In this document: positions 16,905-25,523 of the stretch, one piece after another
Numbering within the stretch: position 1 is the first letter of the stretch
How the letters are laid out: the number at the start of each line of letters is the position of its first letter
NCBI RefSeq assembly: GCF_029537485.1
Contig: NZ_JARPUS010000009.1
Coordinates: forward strand, 1 to 64,000
Reading direction: 5' to 3'
Length of the DNA: 64,000 nucleotides
DNA from: Pseudomonas sp. GOM6
GTDB lineage: Bacteria; Pseudomonadota; Gammaproteobacteria; Pseudomonadales; Pseudomonadaceae
Notes under the pieces: generated by a model
Seen by the model: only the letters and a program-made list of their open reading frames with translations
Database searches by the model: none
What the model was told of the DNA's origin: nothing
Translations under genes and position numbers: made by a program

Positions 16905-18719
16905 ATGAAAACAACAATAGGGCGCACAGGTTTCCGACTGCAGGCATTGGCCGCAGCCGTAGCACTGAGCAGCGCCGCCAATGTTCAGGCGGTGAGTTTC
17001 GATATCGGTGAGATCGAGGGGCAGCTGGACTCGTCCCTGTCCGTCGGTGCCAGTTGGTCGACCGCCAGCCCGGACAAGGATCTGATCGGTACCGCCAACG
17101 GTGGCACCGGCTTCACCCAGACCGGCGACGACGGACGGCTCAACTTCAAGAAGGGCGAGACCTTCTCGAAAATCTTCAAAGGCATTCACGACCTCGAGCT
17201 GAAGTACGGCGACACCGGCGTATTTGTGCGTGGCAAGTACTGGTACGACTTCGAGCTGAAGGACGAGAGCCGTCTGTTCAAGGACATCGACGACCACAAC
17301 CGCAAGCAGGCCGCTCAGTCCTCGGGCGCAGAAATCCTCGACGCCTTCGTCTACCACAACTACGACATCGCCGAGCAGCCCGGCACCGTGCGTCTCGGTA
17401 AGCAGGTGGTGAGCTGGGGCGAGAGCACCTTCATCCAGAACTCGATCAACTCGATCAACCCGGTCGACGCCGCTGCTTTCCGTCGCCCCGGCGCAGAAGT
17501 CAAGGAAGGCCTGATTCCAGTCAACATGTTCTATGTCTCCCAGTCGATCACCGACCAGCTTTCGGCAGAGGCCTTTTACCAGCTGGAGTGGGATCAGACT
17601 GTCGCTGATAACTGCGGTACCTTCTTTGCCTCTAGTGATGTAGCTGCTGACGGTTGTGACACTAACTACACCATTCTGGACGCAGGCACCCTCAGAACAC
17701 TTAACGCCCCCAGTACCTCTGCGCTACTTGCCAGCAGAGGTGTTACGGTAACGCCGGAAGGGTTGGTTGTGCCTCGTGGCGGTGACCGAGACGCGCGTGA
17801 CTCCGGTCAGTGGGGTGTCGCATTGCGTTGGCTCGGTGACGATACCGAATATGGCGCCTACTTTATGAACTATCACAGCCGCACTCCCAATGCGGCTTAT
17901 ATGACGGGTAGTGCTGCGCAAATTCAGAGTGCGTTTACTACGGCAAATGGCTCACTGGCTCAGCCGATCCTGCTTGGTACTGGTGAGTATTACCTCGAAT
18001 ACCCTGAGGATATTCGTCTGTATGGCCTGAGCTTCTCTACCACGTTGCCTAGTGGCACCGCCTGGTCTGGTGAAATCAGCTACCGTCCGAACATGCCGCT
18101 CGCGATCAACGGTACCGACATGACTGCCAAGTTGGCCACTGTTCCTGCGGGTGCTTTTGCCGCTGCGGGCGCTGGAATGGCTGGTGTTCGAGCTGCGGTG
18201 GGTCAAGCTGATCAGTACTTGCAGGGTTACAACCGCAAGGAAGTGACCCAGGCACAGACCACCTTCACTCACTTCTTCGACCAAGTGCTGGGCGCCTCGC
18301 GCCTGACCCTGGTGGGCGAAGCTGCCATCACAAGCATCGGCGGCCTGGAAAGCCGCGACGAGGTTCGCTACGGTCGTGATTCGATCTACGGCTCCCCCAC
18401 CAGCGCTCTGGCTCGCGACGAGTACGGCACCCACGGCTTCTACACCAACACCTCCTGGGGCTACCGTGCGCGCGGCATCCTCGAATACAGCAACGTATTC
18501 GCCGGGATCAACCTCAAGCCCAACATGGCCTGGTCCCATGACGTCGACGGCTATGGTCCAGTGTTCAACGAAGGCTCCAAGGCCATCAGTGTCGGTCTGG
18601 ATGCCGAGTACCAGAACACTTACACCGCCAGCCTGAGCTACACCGACTTCTTCGATGGCGATTACAACACTCAGACCGATCGCGATTTCGTCGCGCTCAG
18701 CTTCGGCGTGAGCTTCTAA
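16905..18719 (+). CDS. DUF1302 outer-membrane-type protein
   Basis: 604 aa. A signal peptide ends near ANVQA (residue 29). The rest is made of alternating amphipathic strands with aromatic girdles and ends in the beta-barrel-like VALSFGVSF, so it should be an outer-membrane barrel. DUF1302 proteins are nearly always encoded next to DUF1329 genes, as here (19-base gap), and occur in clusters for hydrophobic substrates. The stretch from about 17590 to 18240 (residues about 230-445) has lower GC and different codon choice from both flanks, suggesting replacement of surface loops by recombination. A MalT-like activator gene follows downstream. Confidence 0.88.
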   Translation: MKTTIGRTGFRLQALAAAVALSSAANVQAVSFDIGEIEGQLDSSLSVGASWSTASPDKDLIGTANGGTGFTQTGDDGRLNFKKGETFSKIFKGIHDLELKYGDTGVFVRGKYWYDFELKDESRLFKDIDDHNRKQAAQSSGAEILDAFVYHNYDIAEQPGTVRLGKQVVSWGESTFIQNSINSINPVDAAAFRRPGAEVKEGLIPVNMFYVSQSITDQLSAEAFYQLEWDQTVADNCGTFFASSDVAADGCDTNYTILDAGTLRTLNAPSTSALLASRGVTVTPEGLVVPRGGDRDARDSGQWGVALRWLGDDTEYGAYFMNYHSRTPNAAYMTGSAAQIQSAFTTANGSLAQPILLGTGEYYLEYPEDIRLYGLSFSTTLPSGTAWSGEISYRPNMPLAINGTDMTAKLATVPAGAFAAAGAGMAGVRAAVGQADQYLQGYNRKEVTQAQTTFTHFFDQVLGASRLTLVGEAAITSIGGLESRDEVRYGRDSIYGSPTSALARDEYGTHGFYTNTSWGYRARGILEYSNVFAGINLKPNMAWSHDVDGYGPVFNEGSKAISVGLDAEYQNTYTASLSYTDFFDGDYNTQTDRDFVALSFGVSF

Positions 18720-18738
18720 GTACAGAGCGGACTTTAGG

Positions 18739-20127
18739 ATGACTATGCAGATGAAAGCGAAAAATACCCTGTTCCAAGCTGGCGCCCTGGTTCTGAGCCT
18801 GCTGGCCACCAGTGTGGCCATGGCCAAGGTGTCCCCGGAAGAAGCCGCCAAGCTCGGCACCAGCCTGACGCCGATGGGCGCCGAGAAGGCTGGTAACGCC
18901 GACGGCAGTATCCCCGCCTGGACCGGCGGCCTGCCGACCAACGCTGGTGCGGTGGATGCCAAGGGCTTTCTGGCCGACCCGTTTGCCGGTGAGCAACCGC
19001 TGCTGACCATTACTCCGGCCAATGCCGAGCAGTACAAGGACAAGCTGTCCGCCGGCCAGCTGGCCATGCTCAAGCGCTACCCGGACACCTACAAGATCCA
19101 GGTCTACCCGACCCACCGTACTGCCGCGCTGCCGGAAAACATCTACAGCGCAATCAAGGTCAGCGCGGAAAAAACCGAGAGCATCGATGGCGGTAACGGT
19201 CTGAAGAACTTCGGTGACAGCCGCTATTACGCCTTCCCGATTCCGAAGAGTGGCGTGGAAGTGGTGTGGAACCACACCACCCGTTACCGCGGCGGTAACG
19301 TCAAGCGTTACATGACCCGCGTGCAGCCGCAGGTCAACGGCGCCTTCAGCATGGTGCAGTTCCATGACGAGGTGTCCTACCCGAGCGATCTGCCGGATCT
19401 CGATCCGAATAAAGCCGAGAACATCCTGTTCTACTTCATCCAGAGCGTAACCGCGCCGTCGCGTCTGGCCGGTAACGTGCTGCTGGTGCACGAAACCATC
19501 GACCAGGTGAAAGAGCCGCGCATGGCCTGGCTGTACAACGCCGGCCAGCGCCGCGTACGCCGTGCTCCGCAGGTGGCTTACGACGGCCCGGCTACCGCTG
19601 CCGACGGTCTGGCCACCTCGGACAACTACGACATGTTCAACGGCGCACCGGATCGCTACGACTGGCAGCTGGTGGGCAAGAAGGAGATGTACATCCCCTA
19701 CAACAACTACAAGCTGGACTCGCCTAGCCTGAAGTACGAGGACATCCTCAAGCCTGGCCACATCGATCAGAACCTGGTGCGTTACGAGCTGCACCGCGTG
19801 TGGGAAGTGGTGGCCAAGGTCAAGCCGGGTGAGCGCCACATCTATGCCACTCGCCACATGTACTTCGATGAAGACACCTGGCAGCTGGCGCTGGTCGATC
19901 ACTACGACGGTCGTGGTCAGCTGTGGCGGGTGGGCGAGGGCTATGCCCAGCAGTACTACCACAAGCAGGTGCCGGGCTATACCGCCGAAGGCCTGTACGA
20001 CCTGATTTCCGGTCGCTACTCGGTACTCGGTCTGAAGAACGAAGAGAAGCAGGCCTACGAGTTCGGTGCCAAGGCTACCGCCTCGCAGTACACCCCGGCG
20101 GCCCTGCGCCAGGCCGGCGTTCGCTGA
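18739..20127 (+). CDS. DUF1329 exported protein
   Basis: 462 aa with a signal peptide (hydrophobic FQAGALVLSLLATSVAMA, cleavage after about residue 29). DUF1329 proteins have a LolA/LppX-like lipid-binding fold prediction and pair with DUF1302 barrels; a shuttle of hydrophobic molecules through the periplasm is the likely role, by inference. Conserved segments include GNADGSIPAWTGG, NYKLDSPSLKYEDI and RHMYFDEDTWQLALVDHYDGRG. It is the second gene of the pair and ends in a strong terminator. Confidence 0.9.
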   Translation: MTMQMKAKNTLFQAGALVLSLLATSVAMAKVSPEEAAKLGTSLTPMGAEKAGNADGSIPAWTGGLPTNAGAVDAKGFLADPFAGEQPLLTITPANAEQYKDKLSAGQLAMLKRYPDTYKIQVYPTHRTAALPENIYSAIKVSAEKTESIDGGNGLKNFGDSRYYAFPIPKSGVEVVWNHTTRYRGGNVKRYMTRVQPQVNGAFSMVQFHDEVSYPSDLPDLDPNKAENILFYFIQSVTAPSRLAGNVLLVHETIDQVKEPRMAWLYNAGQRRVRRAPQVAYDGPATAADGLATSDNYDMFNGAPDRYDWQLVGKKEMYIPYNNYKLDSPSLKYEDILKPGHIDQNLVRYELHRVWEVVAKVKPGERHIYATRHMYFDEDTWQLALVDHYDGRGQLWRVGEGYAQQYYHKQVPGYTAEGLYDLISGRYSVLGLKNEEKQAYEFGAKATASQYTPAALRQAGVR

Positions 20128-20151
20128 TCCAAACGCGCTACTCCAAGTCTT

Positions 20152-20178
20152 GAGCGGCCTTCGGGCCGCTTTTTTTTT
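20152..20178 (+). terminator. Rho-independent terminator
   Basis: AGCGGCC-TTCG-GGCCGCT stem with a tetraloop, followed by nine T, closing the DUF1302-DUF1329 unit. Confidence 0.95.
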
Positions 20179-20280
20179 AGGCCTTGGGCCTGCACCGCTT
20201 TCATTTCAGGCGGCGCACGAAGCGCTGCCCCTCGACTTTTTTGGCTGCAGCATTTGCTCGTCACAGGAGGCTCTGTAAGG

Positions 20281-22803
20281 ATGACGGCATACAAACAAGA
20301 ATCGAGCACTTACAACATGGCAGTCCTGCGTAACCTCCTTCGTCCTCGCCTGAGCGATGCCCTGCTCGAGGCCGATTGCCGGCTACGCCTGCTCTGGGCG
20401 CCGGCGGGCAGCGGCAAGAGTGCATTGCTTGACGAGTGCCTGGCTCGTTGCCCGGCCGGCACCCGCATGGTGCGTGTGGACCTGCGCGGGCAGCCGCTGA
20501 GCGCCGAAGCGTTGCTGGTCAAGCTGGCTCGGGCGTTGGCTCTGCCGGTCGAAGAGCCTGCTCAGGTGCACGAAGCCCTGGTTTCGTTTAACCAGCCGCT
20601 GTGGCTGGTGCTGGATGATTACCCGCGTTTTCCCAACGATGCGCTGGATCTGGCACTCAATGAGTTGATACAGGAGTCATCGTCCTGTCTGCGCTGGTGG
20701 ATTGCCAGCCGACGTCGGCCGCAATTGCAGTTGACTCGCTTGCTGCTCGGCGGTGAGTTGTTCGAGCTCGACGGGCGTGAGTTGGCGTTCACTGTCGATG
20801 AGCTGGGCGATTGGCTGCGGCTGGCCGGTTATGAGTTAGCGCGGCAGGAGCTGTTGGAGCTGCATCAACGCTCGCATGGCTGGTGTGCAGGTGTCCGGTT
20901 GCGCCTGATCGGTAGCCGGCCAGGTCTGCCGCTGCAGGCCGAGGGCAACACCTCTTTGCTGCTTGATTACCTGCGGCGCGAAGTCCTCGACGAGTTGCCC
21001 GGCGACTGGCAGCTTGCGCTGTTTTCCCTGGCCCACTTTCCGCAGTTCGAAGCGCAGCTGTGCGAGCAGTTGTTGGGAGCGGGGGAAGGCGCCAATTTGC
21101 TTGAGCAGCTCAAGACCTGTGCCCTGTTCGTGGTGCCTGTGGATCAGGACGGCCAATGGCTGCGCATCCACCCGGCGGTGGCGCCCTTGTTGGCCGAGCA
21201 ATTGCCCGCCAGCATGGCCAAGGCGCTGTTTCGCAAGGCCTGCCAGCATTACCTGGCCCAGGAGCAGGTCAGACCTGCCGTAGAGTTCGCCCTGCAGGCC
21301 GGTCAGCCGGAAGTGGCGGCCAGCCTGATGGAACGTTACACCGAGGATCGCCTGCTGCAGGGGCGCGGCATTGCCCTATTGCTGGAGTGGCAGAGCGAGC
21401 TGCCCGAGGACATGCTGGTCAGCACTGTGCGCCTGACCCTGCTCAACGCCTGGGCCACGGTGCTCAGTGGGCGCCTTGAGGAGACTCAGCGCTTTATCCA
21501 GGCGCTCGAGCGCTTCCTGCCGCAACCCAATGCCCGGCGTCAGTACGAGCTGATCGCCCAGCTCAAGGCGCTGACGGGCAAGCTGTACTTCCACTCCGGG
21601 CAGATCGATGCCGCTATGGTGCTGCTGAGCGAGGCCATCGACGAGCTGCCGGAACGGGCCTGGAGTCAACGCCTGCTGTGCCGCCTGATGCTGGTCGAGC
21701 ACGCTTTGTTCAAGGGGCAGTTCGAACAGGCCCAGGAGCTCAACCGCGAGTCCATCAGGCTGGCCCGTGAGCATGGCAGCCTGGCCTATGAAAGCCTGCT
21801 CACTCTGGAGCACGCCAAGCTGCTGGAAATGCGTGGCGAGTTGCTAAGGGCCGAGAGTTTGTTGCGCCGCCTGCATGTCGAGCTCACCCAGGCCTGGGGT
21901 ACGGAGCCGAGCCCGATGCGCGGGCGTACGCAACTGCTGTGGGGCAGCCTGTTGTTGCAGCGCGGTCATTATCAGGAGGCCGAGGCCACCCTCCTGGCGG
22001 GCATCGAGGAGTCCCGGGTTTGCTCCGATCCGGCCTTGGTCTGGGGCTGCCTGGGCCTGGTCGAGCTGGACGCGTTGCATGGCGACTACGCTTCGGCCTT
22101 TGCCCGTATTGCCGATGCCGAGCGCGAGCTGCAGTACCAGCACGTCGACCCACAGCATTACCGGGGGGTCCTGCTGGCGGCTAAAGTGAGGCTCTGGCTG
22201 GCCCAGGGGCAGCATGAACCGGTGCAGAAAAGCCTGCAGCCGAGCCATGAAGCGCCTTGCCATCTAGCCCCCTTCGGTGTGCCGGATCTGGATCTGCGCC
22301 TGAACCTGTTGCTCAACCTGGCGCGTCTGCACAGCGAGGGACGTGCCGAGGCCCTGTGTGTTTTGGAGCAGATGCATGCCGATGCACTCGCCGCCGGGCG
22401 GCGACCCCTGGCTTGCGAGATCGGCTTCAGCCTGGCCGAGGGGCTGCATGCCGAGGGGCGTTACCCGCAGGCCAAGCAGGCCTTCCTCGATGCGCTGGCG
22501 CTGGCCCGGCAAATGGGCCTGGTCAGTGTCGAACAGGGCCTGGCCCAGCGTAACCCGGCGATGATGCGCTGGGCGGTGGAGAGTACCGGCACGCTGAATG
22601 CGCAACTGGCGCTGCTGAGCAAACGTGAGCTGGATGTGCTCAAGCTGATTGCTCGGGGCCTGTCCAACCAGCAGATCGCCGAGCAGCTATTTATCTCGCT
22701 GCACACGGTGAAGACCCATGCCCAGCGCATCAACTTCAAGCTGGGCGTGGAGCGCCGCACCCAGGCGGTGGCGCGGGCCAAGGAACTGGGGTTGACCGAC
22801 TAG
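20281..22803 (+). CDS. MalT-like LuxR-family ATPase regulator
   Basis: 840 aa. A Walker A motif (WAPAGSGKSALLDE) about 38 residues in starts a STAND/NB-ARC type ATPase, followed by TPR-like helical repeats and a C-terminal LuxR helix-turn-helix (LSKRELDVLKLIARGLSNQQIAEQLFISLHTVKTHAQRI). Such regulators are activated by binding a small inducer and ATP. It lies between the DUF1302/DUF1329 pair and the AraC-GMC-alkylsulfatase group and probably activates one or both. ATG at 20281 is preceded by AGGAGG at 20265-20270. The stop overlaps the stop of the convergent AraC gene. Confidence 0.9.
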   Translation: MTAYKQESSTYNMAVLRNLLRPRLSDALLEADCRLRLLWAPAGSGKSALLDECLARCPAGTRMVRVDLRGQPLSAEALLVKLARALALPVEEPAQVHEALVSFNQPLWLVLDDYPRFPNDALDLALNELIQESSSCLRWWIASRRRPQLQLTRLLLGGELFELDGRELAFTVDELGDWLRLAGYELARQELLELHQRSHGWCAGVRLRLIGSRPGLPLQAEGNTSLLLDYLRREVLDELPGDWQLALFSLAHFPQFEAQLCEQLLGAGEGANLLEQLKTCALFVVPVDQDGQWLRIHPAVAPLLAEQLPASMAKALFRKACQHYLAQEQVRPAVEFALQAGQPEVAASLMERYTEDRLLQGRGIALLLEWQSELPEDMLVSTVRLTLLNAWATVLSGRLEETQRFIQALERFLPQPNARRQYELIAQLKALTGKLYFHSGQIDAAMVLLSEAIDELPERAWSQRLLCRLMLVEHALFKGQFEQAQELNRESIRLAREHGSLAYESLLTLEHAKLLEMRGELLRAESLLRRLHVELTQAWGTEPSPMRGRTQLLWGSLLLQRGHYQEAEATLLAGIEESRVCSDPALVWGCLGLVELDALHGDYASAFARIADAERELQYQHVDPQHYRGVLLAAKVRLWLAQGQHEPVQKSLQPSHEAPCHLAPFGVPDLDLRLNLLLNLARLHSEGRAEALCVLEQMHADALAAGRRPLACEIGFSLAEGLHAEGRYPQAKQAFLDALALARQMGLVSVEQGLAQRNPAMMRWAVESTGTLNAQLALLSKRELDVLKLIARGLSNQQIAEQLFISLHTVKTHAQRINFKLGVERRTQAVARAKELGLTD

Positions 22804-23801
22804 CGGCCCAACAGCAGGCGCCGGCGTGCACTGGGCGTCATGGCGAACCAGCGCCGGCAGGCGCGATTGAACACGCTCTGCTCGCTGTAGCCGAGCATGC
22901 CGGCGATCTGCGACATGGGGATGTCGCGCTCGGCCAGGTAGAAGTCCGCGCGCTCACGGCGAATGCCCTCGACCAGCTCGTCGAATCGGTGGCCCAGCTC
23001 GGCCAGCTGGCGCTGCAGGTTGCGTTCGTGCAGGCCGAGTTGCTCGGCCACCAGCGGCAGGCGGCACTGCTGTACCGGTAACAGGCGCAGCACCAGGCGG
23101 CGCACCTGCTCCAGCAGGTCCGGTGCGCCGAGCAGATGTATCTGGCTGAGGTACTGCACCAGGGTACGGTGCAGGGCCGGATCCTGGCGTTCGATACGCT
23201 GGCCGACCTGGCGCTCGGCGAACACCAGGGCATTGCGCGCCTGGCCCAGGTAGACCTCGCTGCCGAAATGGCGGCGGTAGCGTGCCGCTGGCACCGGGCT
23301 GGCGCTGGCCAGCTGCACGGCTTGTGGTGTAAAGGTCGAGCCGCACAGCAGCTTCATGGTCTTCAGGGTCACGCCCATGGCCAGTTCCGCCATCTGCCGC
23401 TGCGCACCCGGCAGACGCAGCTCGATGACCAGGCAGGGCGCCTGCGCTTCGCTGAGATCGAGATCCAGCACTATCCCTGAGCTGTGGTAACCGATGAAAC
23501 GCACGATTTCCGCCAGGGTATGGCCGACGCTGCTGGCATTGCAGGCGATCAGGGCGATCGGGCCGAGCACATGCAGGTGCTGATATTCGCTCATGCGCAA
23601 GCCGAAGTCCGGGCAGTCCAGCTCCTCGGCCGCCGCCTCCAACATCCCGACCAGTGAACGGAAGGGCACGCGCGCATCCTCGTCGTCGAGCAGCTCGGGA
23701 CGCACCCGGAAACGTTCCAGATAGAGCAGGGGATCGGCGCCGAGCTGGCTGACCAGCTCACGGAAGCCGGCAAAAGAGGTGGTGCGGATGAAAGGTTCCA
23801 T
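22800..23801 (-). CDS. AraC-family transcriptional regulator (OruR/ArgR-like layout)
   Basis: 333 aa. The N-terminal 190 residues match the arabinose-operon-regulator type ligand domain found in OruR and related Pseudomonas regulators (FRELVSQLGADPLLYLERF at the start). The C-terminal 100 residues are the double helix-turn-helix (LPLVAEQLGLHERNLQRQLAELG and ISQIAGMLGYSEQSVFNRACRRW-like segments). The start was set at ATG 23801, since the upstream extension crosses the divergent promoter. It is divergent from the GMC dehydrogenase gene 104 bases away and probably controls it and the alkylsulfatase. Confidence 0.9.
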   Translation of the reverse strand: MEPFIRTTSFAGFRELVSQLGADPLLYLERFRVRPELLDDEDARVPFRSLVGMLEAAAEELDCPDFGLRMSEYQHLHVLGPIALIACNASSVGHTLAEIVRFIGYHSSGIVLDLDLSEAQAPCLVIELRLPGAQRQMAELAMGVTLKTMKLLCGSTFTPQAVQLASASPVPAARYRRHFGSEVYLGQARNALVFAERQVGQRIERQDPALHRTLVQYLSQIHLLGAPDLLEQVRRLVLRLLPVQQCRLPLVAEQLGLHERNLQRQLAELGHRFDELVEGIRRERADFYLAERDIPMSQIAGMLGYSEQSVFNRACRRWFAMTPSARRRLLLGR

Positions 23802-23840
23802 GTCGTCAAGAATCAAATCTGTGTCGTCAAAGATCAATCT
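23801..23840. promoter_or_regulatory. Tandem direct repeat, candidate AraC operator
   Basis: TGTCGTCAAGAATCAAATCT (23801-23820) is followed, 21 bases on, by TGTCGTCAAAGATCAATCT (23822-23840). A 21-base period is two helical turns, as in operators of AraC-family proteins that bind direct half-sites on one DNA face. It overlaps the start codon of the AraC gene, so autorepression is possible, and lies 66 bases before the GMC start. Confidence 0.6.
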
Positions 23841-23905
23841 AAACTGGCCGTGCCTCGCCAACAATGAATTTCTGAATCCAAATTCACTGTTTGTTGGAGG
23901 GTGCC

Positions 23906-25489
23906 ATGCAGTTCGACTACGTGATCGTGGGTGCCGGCTCCGCCGGTTGTGTGCTGGCCAATCGCCTGAGTGCCGATCCGGCGGTTTCCGTATGCCTGCT
24001 GGAGGCAGGCCCGGAAGACAGTTCGCCGCTGATTCATGCACCTGCCGGCGTTGCCGCCATTCTGCCAACCAAACATGTGAACTGGGCCTTCGATACCGTG
24101 CCGCAGCCTGGCCTGGGAGGGCGCAAGGGCTATCAGCCGCGTGGCAAGACGCTGGGCGGCAGCAGTTCGATCAACGGCATGATCTACATCCGTGGCCATC
24201 ACAGTGACTACGATGACTGGGCTGCCTTGGGCAACCAGGGCTGGGGCTTTCAGGACGTACTGCCGTATTTCCGCAAAAGCGAAATGCATTACCGGGGCGC
24301 CAATGAATTCCACGGTGGTGACGGTGAGCTGTATGTGGGCCGCCCAGAGGCCCATGTCGCGACCGAGGCGTTCATCAGCGCCGGGCAGAAGGCCGGTCAT
24401 CGCTTCAATCAGGATTTCAATGGCGCGGAGCAGGAAGGTATCGGCCAGTACGATGTGACCATCCGCGACGGTCGCCGCTGGAGCACCGCGACTGCTTTCC
24501 TCAAACCGATCCGTAACAGCCGTAAGAATCTCACCGTCATCACTGGCGCCCTGGTCGAGCGCATTCTGCTGCAGGGCAAGCAGGCCAGCGGTGTGCAGGT
24601 ACGGATCAAAGGCCAGTCAACCTCGATTCTGGCGAATAAGGAAGTGCTGCTCTGTGCCGGTGCCTTCGGCAGCCCGCAGCTACTGATGCTGTCCGGCATA
24701 GGCGCGGAGGCTGAACTCAAGCCGCACGGCATTGGTGTGCTGCATGAGCTGCCGGGCGTGGGCCAGAACCTCAAGGATCACCCGGATGTGGTGCTCTGCT
24801 ACAAGAGCGACGACACCTCGTTCATGGGCTACTCCCTGCGCGGCAGTGTGAAGATGGGCTCGGCCCTGGTGCAGTACCTGGCCAAGCGCAGTGGCCCGCT
24901 GGCCAGCAACATCGGCGAGGGCGGAGCCTTCCTCAAGACCGACCCGAGCCTGGCACGGCCGGATATCCAGCTCCACTCGGTGTTCACCATCGTGGACAAC
25001 CACAACCGCACCCTGCATTGGGGGCACGGCTACAGCTGCCACGTCTGCGTACTGCGCCCCAAGAGTACTGGCAGTGTCGGTCTGGCCAGTGCCGACCCCA
25101 GCGCTGCACCGCGCATCGACCCGAAGCTGCTGAGCCATGACGACGATGTGCAGACGCTGCTCAAGGGTTACCGCATGACCCAGGAGATCGTCGCCCAGCA
25201 GCCGCTGGCCCGGTACGGCCTGCGCGACATCTACAGCGAAGGCCTGTACCAGGATGAACAGCTGATCGAGGTGCTGCGCCGTAGAACCGACACCATTTAC
25301 CACCCCATCGGTACCTGCAAGATGGGCAGCGACGAGATGGCCGTGGTCGACCAGCAGCTCCGCGTGCATGGCATCGACAAGCTGCGCGTGGTCGACGCCT
25401 CGGTCATGCCGACCCTGATCGGCGGCAACACCAACGCGCCGACCATCATGCTGGCCGAACGCGCCGCCGAGTGGATCGCCCAGGCCTAA
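23906..25489 (+). CDS. GMC-family alcohol dehydrogenase (AlkJ/choline-dehydrogenase type)
   Basis: 527 aa flavoenzyme. The N-terminal FAD motif is DYVIVGAGSAGCVLANRLS, then the GMC signatures GGSSSINGMIYIRG and GAFGSPQLLMLSGIG. The active-site histidine is in YHPIGTCKMG and the second catalytic region in GGNTNAPTIMLAERAAEWI. Family members such as AlkJ oxidise medium and long primary alcohols with electrons going to quinone. The alkylsulfatase gene follows 34 bases later, suggesting the alcohol set free by that enzyme as substrate. ATG at 23906 follows GGAGG at 23896-23900; the earlier in-frame start lacks this. Confidence 0.9.
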   Translation: MQFDYVIVGAGSAGCVLANRLSADPAVSVCLLEAGPEDSSPLIHAPAGVAAILPTKHVNWAFDTVPQPGLGGRKGYQPRGKTLGGSSSINGMIYIRGHHSDYDDWAALGNQGWGFQDVLPYFRKSEMHYRGANEFHGGDGELYVGRPEAHVATEAFISAGQKAGHRFNQDFNGAEQEGIGQYDVTIRDGRRWSTATAFLKPIRNSRKNLTVITGALVERILLQGKQASGVQVRIKGQSTSILANKEVLLCAGAFGSPQLLMLSGIGAEAELKPHGIGVLHELPGVGQNLKDHPDVVLCYKSDDTSFMGYSLRGSVKMGSALVQYLAKRSGPLASNIGEGGAFLKTDPSLARPDIQLHSVFTIVDNHNRTLHWGHGYSCHVCVLRPKSTGSVGLASADPSAAPRIDPKLLSHDDDVQTLLKGYRMTQEIVAQQPLARYGLRDIYSEGLYQDEQLIEVLRRRTDTIYHPIGTCKMGSDEMAVVDQQLRVHGIDKLRVVDASVMPTLIGGNTNAPTIMLAERAAEWIAQA

Positions 25490-25523
25490 ACGGGGCCAAG
25501 ACAATAAAAACGAGGAGTCATCG

